Of a stretch of DNA of 64,000 nucleotides, positions 8,221-16,750 are shown in pieces (the first letter of the stretch is position 1; each line of letters starts with the position of its first letter). This DNA comes from Acetobacteraceae bacterium (lineage in GTDB: Bacteria > Pseudomonadota > Alphaproteobacteria > Acetobacterales > Acetobacteraceae). Under the pieces are notes generated by a model. It was not told the DNA's origin, searched no databases, and was given only the letters and a program-made list of their open reading frames with translations. The stretch spans positions 1 through 64,000 of the forward strand of contig PLXO01000214.1 in the NCBI GenBank assembly GCA_003151425.1, written 5' to 3'. The position numbers and the translations under genes were made by a program.

Positions 8221-9456
8221 ATGTCCATGCACTTGACTCGCCGCTCTTTGATCAGCGCCGCGTCGGCCGTCGTTGCGATGCCGTCACTGCCTGCCCGGGC
8301 GCAGACGCCCTCGATCCGCATCGGGGTGCTGAACGACCAGTCCGGCCCGTACCGCGACGATGGCGGCCCGACGGGCGTGGTCTGCACCAAACAGGCGCTG
8401 GTGGATTTCGGCATCTCCGGCAAGGGCTGGAATGTCGAGGTCATTTCGGCTGATCATCAGAACAAGCCGGATGTCGGCGCCTCCATCGCGCGGCAGTGGT
8501 TCGATGAGGGCGGCGTCGATGCGATCGTCGACGTGCCGACCTCCTCGGTGGGGCTGGCGGTGAACACGGTGTGCCGCGAGAAGAACAAGGTGATGCTGAA
8601 TTCCGGCACCGGCACCTCCGACCTGACCGGCAAGGCCTGCAGCCCGAACACGATCCACTGGACCTACGACACCTACATGCTGGCCAAGTCCACCGGCGGC
8701 GCGATCGCCCGGCAGGGCGGCGATAGCTGGTTCTTCATCACCGCCGACTACGTGTTCGGCCACGTGCTGGAGGAGGACACGACGAAGATCATCACCGCCG
8801 CCGGCGCCAAGGTGTTGGGCAGCGTGCGGTATCCGTTCCCGGAGACGAGCGATTTTTCCTCCATGCTGGTCCGCGCGCAGGCCTCGGGCGCCAAGGTGCT
8901 GGGGCTGGCGAATGCCGGTGGCGACACGCAGAATTGCATCAAGCAGGCGCAGGAATTCGGCCTCATGGGCAAGATGAAGGTGGCGGCACTGCTGATCCAG
9001 AGCGGCGACATCCGCGCGCTGGGGCTGCCGACGGCGCAGGGGCTGCTGTACAGCGAGTCCTACTACTGGGACCTGAACGACCGCACGCGCGCCTTCAACG
9101 ACCGGATCAAGGGCAAGACGCCGAACGGCATCTGGCCGAACATGACCCAGGCCGGGGACTACGCGGTGACGCTGCACTACCTGAAGGCGGTCAACGACAT
9201 GGGCGTAGCGGCGGCAAAGGCCGACGGGCGTGCGGTGGTGGCGCGGATGAAGGCGATGCCGACCGACGATGACTGTTTCGGCCCCGGCCGCATCCGTGAG
9301 GACGGCCGCGCGCTGCATCCGGTCTATCTGTTCCAGGCGAAGACGCCGGCGGAGAGCAAGCAGGACTGGGACGTGTCCAAGGTGGTCGCGACCACGCCGA
9401 TGGAGGAGGCGTTCCGGCCACTGAATGAAGGCGGGTGCCCGCTGGTGAAGGCGTGA
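8221..9456 (+). CDS. Branched-chain amino acid-type ABC transporter substrate-binding protein
   Basis: The 411-residue periplasmic protein belongs to the Leu/Ile/Val-binding family. It begins with a twin-arginine-like signal, LTRRSLISAASAVVAMPSLPARAQ, cleaved near residue 30. The ligand-binding start IRIGVLNDQSGPYRD is typical. No LivHMGF permease or ATPase gene is nearby, so it either works with a distant transporter or serves as a sensor ligand-binder. Its position after the thiolase/DUF35 pair suggests a catabolic substrate shared with that operon. Confidence 0.9.
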   Translation: MSMHLTRRSLISAASAVVAMPSLPARAQTPSIRIGVLNDQSGPYRDDGGPTGVVCTKQALVDFGISGKGWNVEVISADHQNKPDVGASIARQWFDEGGVDAIVDVPTSSVGLAVNTVCREKNKVMLNSGTGTSDLTGKACSPNTIHWTYDTYMLAKSTGGAIARQGGDSWFFITADYVFGHVLEEDTTKIITAAGAKVLGSVRYPFPETSDFSSMLVRAQASGAKVLGLANAGGDTQNCIKQAQEFGLMGKMKVAALLIQSGDIRALGLPTAQGLLYSESYYWDLNDRTRAFNDRIKGKTPNGIWPNMTQAGDYAVTLHYLKAVNDMGVAAAKADGRAVVARMKAMPTDDDCFGPGRIREDGRALHPVYLFQAKTPAESKQDWDVSKVVATTPMEEAFRPLNEGGCPLVKA

Positions 9457-9516
9457 CGCCAGGGTGGGCGTGCCGCCAGGGTCGGCGTGACAATGGGCTT
9501 CGGAGCGTAACGGCAT

Positions 9517-10803
9517 GTGGTGGGCGTGACCACGGACGTTGATGTGGTGGTGATCGGCGCCGGCCTGGCCGGGCTCGGCGCGGCGGCGGCGCTGCGGCGG
9601 ATGGGGCGCGGCGCCGTGGTGCTGGAGGCGGCGGGGCGTATCGGCGGGCGCGCCTGGACGGCGTATCCCGAGGCGCTCGGCGGCGTCTGGTTCGACATGG
9701 GCGCGATCTGGCTGCATGACGGAGAGAACAATCCGCTGACGCCGATGGCGCGCGCGGCCGGCGACACGTTGCTGCGTGCCGACGCGCTGCGCACCGAGCG
9801 CACCTTCGTCGGCACGCGTCTGGCGACCGAGGCCGAGCTGGCGGATTACGACGACGCGTGGCCGCGTTTCGAAGCGGCAGCGGAACGGCTGATGCAGCCC
9901 GGGATGCCGGACGTGGCGTTGAGCGAAGTGGCTCGGCTGCTGCCGGACGACCCCTGGGCCGCGAGCGTGGAAAGCTGGGAAGGCTCGGTGATCTGTGCGG
10001 TCGACGCCGGCGAGTATAGTTTACTGGACTGGAAGCGGAACGTCCTCGGCGGCAGCAACCTGGTGCCGCAGGGCGGCATCGGCGCCTTCGTGCAACGCCG
10101 GCTGGGCGAGGGGCTGGATGTTCGCCTGAACACGCTCGTGGCGCGCGTGCGCTGGGGCGGCGCGGGCGGGCAGGTCTCGGTTGAGACCGACCGCGGCACG
10201 CTGACGGCTCGGTGCTGCATCGTTACGGTGTCGACTGGCGTGCTGCGCGCCGGTGCGATCGCGTTCGACCCGGTGCTGCCGCCGCTTGTGCAGGACTGCC
10301 TGCACGCGCTGCCGATGGGTTTGGCGACCAAGGTGGCGTTGCGCGCCACCGGGGCGGATCGGCTGGACCTGCCGCCCTATTGCGCGGTGGACCGGCAGGT
10401 CGGGCGCAACGGCGATCTGCAGGTGCCAATTCAGTGCTGGCCGCATGGCCGCGACTACGTGCAGGGTTGGATCGGTGGCGGCACGGCCTGGGCGCTGCTG
10501 CGCGAGGGCGACGCGGCCGCGGTGGATTTCGCGCGCGGTGTGCTGCGCCGGCTGTTCGGGGGGCGCGCTGATGCGCTGTTTGCCGATGCGCCGACGCTGG
10601 TGACGGGATGGGGCGCCGATCCATTGACGCTGGGGGCGTATGCCTATGCCACGCCCGGCAACGCCGATGCACGCTCGCGCCTGGCGGAGCCGGTGGGCGA
10701 TGGGCACCTGCTGTTCGCGGGCGAGGCGTGCCATGTCGGCTACGCAGGCACGCTGGCCGGAGCGTGGCTCAGCGGCGAGGCGGCGGCGAGGGCGGTGGCG
10801 TAA
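9517..10803 (+). CDS. FAD-dependent amine oxidase (flavin monoamine oxidase family)
   Basis: The 428-residue protein has an N-terminal Rossmann site VVIGAGLAGLGAAAALRR, followed by VLEAAGRIGGRAW and GVWFDMGAIWLH, the arrangement of monoamine oxidases and related flavoproteins. The C-terminal FAD motif GHLLFAGEACHVGYAGTLAGAW is intact. It has no signal peptide. The start is a GTG at 9517; a second GTG at 9526 is possible. Substrates cannot be told from sequence. Confidence 0.9.
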   Translation: MVGVTTDVDVVVIGAGLAGLGAAAALRRMGRGAVVLEAAGRIGGRAWTAYPEALGGVWFDMGAIWLHDGENNPLTPMARAAGDTLLRADALRTERTFVGTRLATEAELADYDDAWPRFEAAAERLMQPGMPDVALSEVARLLPDDPWAASVESWEGSVICAVDAGEYSLLDWKRNVLGGSNLVPQGGIGAFVQRRLGEGLDVRLNTLVARVRWGGAGGQVSVETDRGTLTARCCIVTVSTGVLRAGAIAFDPVLPPLVQDCLHALPMGLATKVALRATGADRLDLPPYCAVDRQVGRNGDLQVPIQCWPHGRDYVQGWIGGGTAWALLREGDAAAVDFARGVLRRLFGGRADALFADAPTLVTGWGADPLTLGAYAYATPGNADARSRLAEPVGDGHLLFAGEACHVGYAGTLAGAWLSGEAAARAVA

Positions 10804-10959
10804 CGATAATCTTGACGCCTTCGATCGGCCCTCGCTTGACCTTGCGGGTTTCTGTCTTGGCGCATCCGGCGAAAAGCTGACGGTCTGCCAGCGCAGCAAC
10901 GGTTCCAAAACGCAGCTCCTTACGATATCAAACCGTGCGCCGTGACGGAAGGTGCCGTG

Positions 10960-11649
10960 TCAGCCCCGGCGGACGAACGTCCAGTAGAGTGGTGCGCGTC
11001 CTGCCCGGAGTGCCTTGGTTTCGTAGCGGGTGGGCGGCCAGCACGACGGACGCATGGCGGCGGGTGGCGGGGCCTCGAACAGGGATTGCCGGCCCATCAC
11101 CTCGGTCACCCACGCCTGATAGATCGGATCGTCGGTGGCGACGCGCCACGCCGCGCCCGGCACCAGCACGCGGGCCAGCTCGGGCAGCAGCGCGGGATGC
11201 ACGAACCGGCGCTTGGCATGGCGGGATTTCGGCCAGGGATCGGGAAACAGCAGGAACAGACGGTCGAGGCTGGAATCCGGCAGCCGGCGCAGCAGGGTGC
11301 GGGCGTCATCGGGCCAGAGGCGCAGGTTGCCGGGCAGCTTCGCGGTGGCCTCATGGTCCTGCGGCACCAGGTGCGACAGCAGCGAGCAGATGCCGTTGTC
11401 GAACACCTCGCAGGCGATCAGGGCGGTGTCGGGATGCGCCGCGATCTGCGCCAGCGCGTGCTCGCCGCCGCCGAAGCCCACCTCCAGCCAGAGCCGGTGC
11501 ATCCCCGGCGCGAACGCGGCCAACGGGTCAGCGGCTTGCTCGACGGGGAACGTCATGCGGGGCAGGGTGACGGCGAGCAGCGTTTCCTGGCGCGCCCGCA
11601 GCTTGTGGCCGCGGCCGCGGCCATACAGCCGGTCGGGCGGCGGCTTCAG
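10960..11649 (-). CDS. trmB: tRNA (guanine-N7-)-methyltransferase, start codon unclear
   Basis: TrmB makes m7G46 in tRNA using S-adenosylmethionine. Motif EVGFGGGEH binds SAM and FPDPWPKSRHAKRRF is the family signature. The conserved N-terminus (DRLYGRGRGHKLRARQE) is present, but the frame has no ATG, GTG or TTG between the in-frame stop at 11659-11661 and this block. The first candidate is CTG at 11649, given here. The first in-frame ATG is at 11556, which would remove the conserved block. An out-of-frame ATG at 11657 would fit if one base had been lost. The gene may use a rare start or be frameshifted. Confidence 0.85.
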   Translation of the reverse strand: MKPPPDRLYGRGRGHKLRARQETLLAVTLPRMTFPVEQAADPLAAFAPGMHRLWLEVGFGGGEHALAQIAAHPDTALIACEVFDNGICSLLSHLVPQDHEATAKLPGNLRLWPDDARTLLRRLPDSSLDRLFLLFPDPWPKSRHAKRRFVHPALLPELARVLVPGAAWRVATDDPIYQAWVTEVMGRQSLFEAPPPAAMRPSCWPPTRYETKALRAGRAPLYWTFVRRG

Positions 11650-11665
11650 CGTGCCATCTCAGTGT

Positions 11666-11767
11666 GTTTGAGCGTGCGATTCACGCGCTCCGACGTCGCC
11701 GCCTCGCGCGATCGCACGTTCTGTTTGAGCGCGCGATTCACGTGCTCCGACGTTGCCGCCTCGCGCG
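11666..11767. repeat. Two-copy direct repeat, 57-bp period, between trmB and metK
   Basis: The unit GTTTGAGCG(T/C)GCGATTCACG occurs at 11666 and again at 11723. The matching stretch is 45 bases long with three mismatches, followed by a 12-base spacer. The second copy touches the metK stop codon and the first lies just upstream of the trmB coding block. It looks like a local tandem duplication. Confidence 0.9.
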
Positions 11768-12955
11768 CTAGCGCCCGAAGGCTGCCTGCAGCGCCGGGAC
11801 CAGGTCGGTCCTCTCCCAGGTGAAGGTGCCCTTGTCCTCATCCGGCAGGCGGCCGAAATGCCCGTAGGCAGAGGCGGGGGCGTAGATCGGCCGGTTGAGG
11901 TGCAGGTGCTCGCGGATACCGCGCGGCGACAGGTTCATCAGCTCGCGCAGGGTCTTCTCGAGCTGCGCCTCGTCGACGTCATAGCCGGTGCCCTGGAGGT
12001 CCACATAGACCGAGAGCGGGCGGGCGATGCCGATGGCGTAGCTGATCTGCAGAGTGCATTTGTCGGCGAGGCCCGCGGCGACGACGTTCTTCGCCAGGTA
12101 GCGGCAGGCATAGGCGGCGGAGCGATCCACCTTGGTCGGGTCCTTGCCGCTGAACGCGCCGCCGCCGTGTGGCGCGGCACCGCCATAGGTGTCGACGATG
12201 ATCTTGCGCCCGGTCAGGCCGCAATCGCCGTCCGGGCCGCCGATCACGAACTTGCCGGTCGGGTTCACATGGAACTCGGCTTCGGGGCACATCCAGCCCT
12301 CGGGCAGGATCTCTTCCACGATCGGCCACAGCATGCGCTTGATCTCGGCCTGCTCCAGCTCCTCGACATGCTGGGTGGAGACCACGATCGAGGTGGCGCC
12401 GACCGGCTCGCCGTCGATGTAGCGCAGGGTGACCTGGCTCTTGGCGTCGGGCAGCAAGCCGGCGACCGAGATGTCGCTGATGCGGCGGCGGTCGCGGATG
12501 TGGCGCAGGATCTCGTGGGCGTAGTAGATCGGCGCCGGCATCAGCGTTTCGGTTTCGCGGCAGGCATAGCCGAACATGATGCCCTGGTCGCCGGCGCCCT
12601 CGTCCTTGTTGCCGACGGCGTCCACGCCCTGCGCGATGTCGGCGGACTGCGAGTGCAGATGGCACTGGATGTCGGCGGTCCTCCAGGAGAAGCCGGCCTG
12701 GTCGTAGCCGATGTCGTGGATGGCCATGCGGGTCAGATGGGTGAGCAGCTCGTGCGTCACCGTCTCCGGCCCGCGCGTCTCGCCGGCCAGCACCACGCGG
12801 TTGGTGGTGACCAGCGTTTCGCACGCGACGCGGGCGTAGGGATCGGCGGTGAGGAACGCGTCCAGCACGGTGTCGCTGATCCGATCGGCGACCTTGTCGG
12901 GGTGGCCTTCCGAGACGGACTCGGACGTGAACAGGAATTCGCCAGTGTCGCGCAT
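11768..12955 (-). CDS. metK: S-adenosylmethionine synthetase
   Basis: MetK joins methionine and ATP to make SAM, the cofactor used by TrmB next door. The 395-residue protein has the N-terminal [16 protein letters not shown] block, [14 protein letters not shown] near residue 120, and the phosphate-binding [19 protein letters not shown] near residue 265. The ATG at 12953-12955 is chosen because family members begin a few residues before FTSESV. I looked for a SAM riboswitch in 12956-13117 and could not recognise one. Confidence 0.97.
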   Translation of the reverse strand: MRDTGEFLFTSESVSEGHPDKVADRISDTVLDAFLTADPYARVACETLVTTNRVVLAGETRGPETVTHELLTHLTRMAIHDIGYDQAGFSWRTADIQCHLHSQSADIAQGVDAVGNKDEGAGDQGIMFGYACRETETLMPAPIYYAHEILRHIRDRRRISDISVAGLLPDAKSQVTLRYIDGEPVGATSIVVSTQHVEELEQAEIKRMLWPIVEEILPEGWMCPEAEFHVNPTGKFVIGGPDGDCGLTGRKIIVDTYGGAAPHGGGAFSGKDPTKVDRSAAYACRYLAKNVVAAGLADKCTLQISYAIGIARPLSVYVDLQGTGYDVDEAQLEKTLRELMNLSPRGIREHLHLNRPIYAPASAYGHFGRLPDEDKGTFTWERTDLVPALQAAFGR

Positions 12956-13117
12956 CGCCTCTGTCTCATGCAATGGGTGGGGATGGATTTGTGCCCGGTG
13001 TGTGGCCGAAAGGGCCGGGGGGGTCAAGGGGATCGCGCGCCCAGGGGGGATCGCGGCGGAAAGGGTTGTCGCTCGATTTGCCGCTGCTATGTTCCGCCCG
13101 TCCGGGTCAACATCCGC

Positions 13118-13207
13118 GGAGGGATGGCCGAGCGGCTTAAGGCGCACGCTTGGAAAGCGTGTGTGCGTGAAAGCGTACCGTGGGTTCGAATCCCACTCCC
13201 TCCGCCA
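13118..13207 (+). tRNA. tRNA-Ser(GGA)
   Basis: The 90-base gene has acceptor arm GGAGGGA pairing with TCCCTCC, discriminator G and encoded CCA. The anticodon stem-loop ACGCTTGGAAAGCGT shows anticodon GGA. There is a long variable arm (GTGCGTGAAAGCGTAC region), as expected for a type II serine tRNA, and a TΨC arm GTGGGTTCGAATCCCAC. I found no second copy of its 3' end downstream, so integration at this tRNA is not shown. Confidence 0.97.
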
Positions 13208-13361
13208 TATCTACGCCACTGCGCTCCATAGCCTTCCACTGCGGCAGCCTTCCACAGCGGCCGGCTTTGCGATCAGCCTCGCTGCTGTGGTCGAGCCGTC
13301 GCGATCGATCTGACCGCAGGTGCTGAGCGGCCGGTTCTTGCAAATCGGCGCCGTCTCCTTG

Positions 13362-13377
13362 CTCTTACGTGTAAGAG
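13362..13377. promoter_or_regulatory. Palindromic operator before the antitoxin gene
   Basis: CTCTTAC-GT-GTAAGAG is a perfect palindrome ending 13 bases before the antitoxin start. AbrB-fold antitoxins usually bind such a site to repress their own operon, so this is the likely autoregulatory operator. Confidence 0.6.
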
Positions 13378-13390
13378 TAAGGAAACGGCG

Positions 13391-13624
13391 GTGCGCATCA
13401 CATCCAAAGGTCAGGTGACCATTCCGGCTGAAATCCGCGAGCGGGCGGGTCTGCTGCCGCAGACGGAAGTGGAATTCGAGTTCGACGGCAAGGTTGTGCG
13501 CATCGTTCGCGCCAAAGCCCGTAAGAGCGATGGTCGCGGCGCGCGACTTGTCGCCCATTTGCGAGGACGCGGCGATGTCGCGATGAGCACGGAGGCGATC
13601 ATGGCGCTGACCCGCGATGACTGA
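13391..13624 (+). CDS. AbrB/MazE-fold antitoxin (VapB type)
   Basis: The 77-residue protein starts MRITSKGQVTIPAEIRERAG, the swapped-hairpin AbrB/SpoVT DNA-binding fold. The C-terminal tail MSTEAIMALTRDD resembles the toxin-binding tail of VapB-like antitoxins. The start is GTG with AAGGA upstream. The partner gene follows with no gap but is truncated. The palindrome at 13362 is the probable operator. Confidence 0.88.
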   Translation: MRITSKGQVTIPAEIRERAGLLPQTEVEFEFDGKVVRIVRAKARKSDGRGARLVAHLRGRGDVAMSTEAIMALTRDD

Positions 13625-13747
13625 ATGACGGCGGTCCTGATCGACGCCAACGTCCTTCTCGACGTCATGACGGAAGACGCGCGTTGGCTCGCGTGGTCGG
13701 CGGGAGCCATCGAGCGTGCCGCCGACAACCAAAAAGGGAGACGCCCC
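13625..13747 (+). pseudogene. Truncated VapC-like PIN-domain toxin
   Basis: Only about 33 residues of a PIN toxin remain: MTAVLIDANVLLDVMTED carries the first catalytic Asp, and homology ends near AIERAAD. The rest of the nuclease, including the remaining acidic residues, is missing. The frame runs on without a stop into an unrelated membrane protein gene that starts at 13748. The toxin should be inactive, leaving the antitoxin without a partner. Confidence 0.75.
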
Positions 13748-14050
13748 ATGCAAATCCCGTGGTGGATAAGTGAGTGCCAAACACAAGGAAAGACGACCCC
13801 GCTGTGGTCCGCAATGCAACGGCGAGGAGCGCTCCGGGCATGGCTGCTAGCCATACTGTTTCTAGCCCTGATTATGCCGCCCGTTGATATCCTGCTCTAC
13901 GACCTAGGGACCGGCGACATCATCGGAGGAGGAGTAAGCGCTGCATTCGCGCTCCTGGTAGGGATGTTCCTGTCCAACTTGATTTGTCGGCGGTTGTGGC
14001 CGGCCTTGATGGCGCCGGACGAAGCGGCAACTAGGCCGCCAGTCCTATAA
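13748..14050 (+). CDS. Small membrane protein at the truncated-toxin junction
   Basis: Starting at ATG 13748 after a good AAAAAGGGAGA ribosome-binding site, this gives 100 residues with two hydrophobic spans: WLLAILFLALIMPPVDILLY and SAAFALLVGMFLSNLIC. I do not recognise a family. It is in the same frame as the toxin remnant, so a 141-residue fusion starting at 13625 is formally possible, but the strong internal RBS argues for a separate gene. Confidence 0.6.
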   Translation: MQIPWWISECQTQGKTTPLWSAMQRRGALRAWLLAILFLALIMPPVDILLYDLGTGDIIGGGVSAAFALLVGMFLSNLICRRLWPALMAPDEAATRPPVL

Positions 14051-14099
14051 ATCTGCCGTATTTGCAAAGTGCATAATCGCCTCTCCTACTGTCCCACCA

Positions 14100-14432
14100 A
14101 TGCCCGACGCGCCCAATCTCCGCCCCGCCATCCGGGACGAACTCACGCAGTCCCGCTCTTTCGCGCTCCGCTTCAACGGCCGGAAGCGCGTGCACGACGC
14201 GGACGAGACGATGGCGCGGGTCACCGCCGAGCGGTTGGTCGAGCACTTGGAGCAGTCGGGCTATGTGGTCATGCACAAGCCACCGTTGGGCCAGCATGGG
14301 ACACCGAGGAACCTCGCCGACTGGATTGAGAAGGCCGTGAAGTCGAACGCCTGCCAAACACCGACAGAGCGGGCGTCCGGACGGCATGCGTCCAGCAAGA
14401 CGGCAACCAATTCTGGCACGCTCTGCTGCTGA
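14100..14432 (+). CDS. Hypothetical protein
   Basis: The 110-residue product has a coherent soluble segment, SFALRFNGRKRVHDADETMA followed by RLVEHLEQSGYVVMHKPPLG, of a type I associate with small conserved proteins of unknown role in alphaproteobacteria. The last 40 residues look degraded or low-quality, so the C-terminus may be altered. There is no clear ribosome-binding site. Confidence 0.5.
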   Translation: MPDAPNLRPAIRDELTQSRSFALRFNGRKRVHDADETMARVTAERLVEHLEQSGYVVMHKPPLGQHGTPRNLADWIEKAVKSNACQTPTERASGRHASSKTATNSGTLCC

Positions 14433-14510
14433 ATGCTGTGGCTGCGCCCGACCATTTGGTCGACACCACTGTCATTTCGATCCATTTTCACCTATCCACA
14501 GGAGCCTGCT

Positions 14511-15512
14511 ATGGCATCGCACACCTATTTCTGCGTGGACGCCCATACGTGCGGGAACCCGGTCCGGGTGGTCGTGGGTGGAGCGCCGATGCTGTCGCAC
14601 GTCCCTATGGCCGAGCGTCGCCTCGAATTCGTCCGCAACCACGACCACGTCCGTCGGGCGCTCATGTTCGAGCCCCGCGGCCATGATGCGATGTCGGGGA
14701 GCATACTCTATCCGGCGAGCAGTCCCGAGTACGATGTCGGTGTCCTGTTCATTGAAGTGAGCGGCTGCCTGCCGATGTGCGGACATGGGACGATCGGCAC
14801 GGTGACCGTGGCGATTGAAGAAGGACTGGTGACGCCGCGCGAGGCAGGGCGGCTGGCCCTTGAGACCCCGGCGGGCCGGGTGGATGTGGTCTACACGATG
14901 GATGGCCGCTTCGTGGACGAGGTCCGGCTGTTCAACATACCCAGCTATCTGCACGCGATGGATGCGCGGATCGTCGTCGCCGGCGTGGGGGAGATCGTTC
15001 TCGATCTGGCCTATGGCGGAAACTTCTACGCAATCATCGAGCCGCAGCCCAACTGGCCAGGTTTGGATGGCATGACGGTGGCGGACATCCAGCGCCTCAG
15101 TCCCCTGGTGCGGCAAGCGGCGCAGTCGGCGCTGGAGCCGGTCCACCCGGAAGACCCGCGCATCCTGGGGGTCAGCCACGTCATGTGGTGCGATCGCCCG
15201 CGCAATCCCCGAGCGCACGCGCGGAACGTGGTGTTCTATGGCGACAAAGGCGTTGACCGCTCGCCGTGCGGCACCGGCTCGTCGGCCCGCATGGCGCAGC
15301 TCACCGCCCGTGGCCGGCTCAAGGTCGGTGACGACTTCGTGCATGAAAGCATCATCGGCACGATGTTCGATTGCCGTGTCGAAGGCGTCGCGAGCGTCGG
15401 CAACCACAATGCGATCCGTCCCAGCATCGGAGGGTGGGCGCGTATTATCGGCCACAACACGATCATCGTGGATGACCGCGATCCCCTGGCAGGCGGCTTC
15501 CAGCTCACCTGA
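14511..15512 (+). CDS. Proline racemase / 4-hydroxyproline epimerase family enzyme
   Basis: The 333-residue protein is a cofactor-free two-base racemase or epimerase. Both catalytic cysteines are present: Cys90 in MCGHGTIG and Cys253 in DRSPCGTGSSA. This excludes the trans-3-hydroxyproline dehydratase branch, which replaces one Cys with Thr. It may convert trans-4-hydroxy-L-proline to the cis-D form, or racemise proline; sequence alone does not decide. No hydroxyproline catabolic genes are adjacent. The ATG at 14511 follows a CAGGAGCC site. Confidence 0.92.
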   Translation: MASHTYFCVDAHTCGNPVRVVVGGAPMLSHVPMAERRLEFVRNHDHVRRALMFEPRGHDAMSGSILYPASSPEYDVGVLFIEVSGCLPMCGHGTIGTVTVAIEEGLVTPREAGRLALETPAGRVDVVYTMDGRFVDEVRLFNIPSYLHAMDARIVVAGVGEIVLDLAYGGNFYAIIEPQPNWPGLDGMTVADIQRLSPLVRQAAQSALEPVHPEDPRILGVSHVMWCDRPRNPRAHARNVVFYGDKGVDRSPCGTGSSARMAQLTARGRLKVGDDFVHESIIGTMFDCRVEGVASVGNHNAIRPSIGGWARIIGHNTIIVDDRDPLAGGFQLT

Positions 15513-16128
15513 CGTCAGTGCCGCTCGGAAGCGTCCGATGCAGGTGGGCGCAAGGTCGATGCCGAGATCGCGTCCTCCGGCCAGGCTGCGACGATGCGCC
15601 CCGTCGTAGCGGCCAAAGTCAAGCCAGCATGACCGTGGGCGAACGCATGGATTACGTCGGAACGCCGGGGTGAGCGGCCGCAATCGGATGGACATCTGAC
15701 CGATACGGAAACGGCGCCAACCCCCGCCGCCCGCGCGTGTCGCTCCGATCATGATTGATACCGACCGTCATAAAGAATGACCGTTGGTATACCAGAGCCC
15801 CGTAAAAATCTGTGGCGTTGATAACTGAAAAGAACAAAGACTCACCACAAAGGCACAAAGGCACAAAGGCGTCCTCGCTGATCTGCATGCGTAGCAACGT
15901 CGGCCCCATCCCTCGCCAAGCCACGCCGCTCACCTGATGGTGTTTCTTTTTCCGGCAGAACGGAGCCGTTTCTTGGTCCCGGCCTGACGACCCCGCAGGT
16001 GCCGCGTAGAGACCGCTACTGACATTGGGGGACTGAGTGGTTACAACGTCTGCTGTGCGTCGATCGCTTCAACGAACCCGCCTAACGAAAGCGGAGCCAC
16101 AGATGAATTACACACAGGAGAGAATGTC
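15513..16128. other. Intergenic region with a repeat arm and one copy of a direct repeat
   Basis: No gene is supported in this 616-bp stretch. A family H arm with CACAAAGG units lies at about 15839-15870. The first copy of a 30-base direct repeat (GCCGTTTCTTGGTCCCGGCC and CTGACGACCCC) lies at 15965-15994. Its second copy is at 16689-16718, on the other side of the DUF2934 gene. Confidence 0.6.
15965..15994 (+). repeat. Direct repeat flanking the DUF2934 gene, copy 1
   Basis: The 30 bases beginning GCCGTTTCTTGGTCCCGGCC recur at 16689-16718 with one change. Weaker similarity extends upstream into TTTCTTTTTCCGGCAGAACG versus TTTCTTGGTTCGGCTGAAGG. Confidence 0.8.
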
Positions 16129-16584
16129 GTGGCCGAACGTCTGGTTGATGTGCTGAACCAAAATGAGACTGTCCTTCACACGTTTCCGGTCTCGGTCGGA
16201 GCCTCGGAGCCGGACCCGTCCGACACCAAGTTCGAAGACAAGGCGCTGTCCGCTTCCGCGCACGCACAGCTAGTGCCGACCGAGGAGCTCGAAAAGCTGT
16301 CTACGAGGATGCATGTCAGCCGGCCCGGACCCGTCACGCCGTATGGGGATAGCCATGACATTCTCATGGAGACGAAAGCCGACCTCGATCGGATCGTGCG
16401 CGAGCGCGCCTATCTGCTTTGGGAGCAAGAAGGGCGCCCAGACGGGCGCGCCGACGAGTACTGGCGCCGAGCTCATGACCAGCGCCTGCGCGAGCGCGCC
16501 TATCGCATTTGGGAGCAGGAAGGGAGTCCGGAGGGGCAGGCCGACCGGCATTGGAATTGGACCTGCGGGTTTGAGGAGGCCTAA
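16129..16584 (+). CDS. DUF2934 domain protein with two repeats
   Basis: The 151-residue protein starts at a GTG after CACAGGAGAG. The C-terminal half holds two copies of the DUF2934 unit: VRERAYLLWEQEGRPDGRA then LRERAYRIWEQEGSPEGQA, each ending in a WxW-type or YW motif. The function of DUF2934 is unknown; it is common in soil and plant-associated alphaproteobacteria. The N-terminal 80 residues are unrecognised. A strong terminator hairpin overlaps the stop codon. Direct repeats lie on both sides, which points to movement or duplication. Confidence 0.8.
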   Translation: MAERLVDVLNQNETVLHTFPVSVGASEPDPSDTKFEDKALSASAHAQLVPTEELEKLSTRMHVSRPGPVTPYGDSHDILMETKADLDRIVRERAYLLWEQEGRPDGRADEYWRRAHDQRLRERAYRIWEQEGSPEGQADRHWNWTCGFEEA

Positions 16585-16610
16585 AGAGGCCTCCTCGCCG
16601 TTTTGTATGG
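16573..16610 (+). terminator. Rho-independent terminator overlapping the DUF2934 stop codon
   Basis: GAGGAGGCCT-AAAG-AGGCCTCCTC is a perfect 10-bp stem followed by GCCGTTTTGT. The TAA stop is at the stem-loop boundary (16582-16584). Confidence 0.85.
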
Positions 16611-16688
16611 GTGGTAACGACACCCCCCCCTTGCATGACTGACCGGCGCGCCCGACTTTCTGACGTTTCTTGGTTCGGCTGAAGGGGG

Positions 16689-16718
16689 GCCGTTTCTTCG
16701 TCCCGGCCTGACGACCCC
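16689..16718 (+). repeat. Direct repeat flanking the DUF2934 gene, copy 2
   Basis: This is the second copy of the repeat at 15965-15994, about 20 bp before the transposase remnant. Confidence 0.8.
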
Positions 16719-16750
16719 CCAAGCGTCGCGCGCAGCCGCCATCGGTGCAG

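Noticed and set aside
10021-10908. Long minus-strand frame inside the amine oxidase gene
   Set aside because: High-GC antisense shadow rich in Arg, His and Gln; the plus-strand frame has clear FAD motifs.
12956-13117. SAM riboswitch upstream of metK
   Set aside because: I compared the leader with remembered SAM-II and SAM/SAH features and could not find the conserved core; a covariance-model search would decide.
15652-15933. 93-codon minus-strand frame containing FVPLCLCGE
   Set aside because: The apparent peptide comes from the CACAAAGG repeat arm read in reverse, not from a conserved protein.
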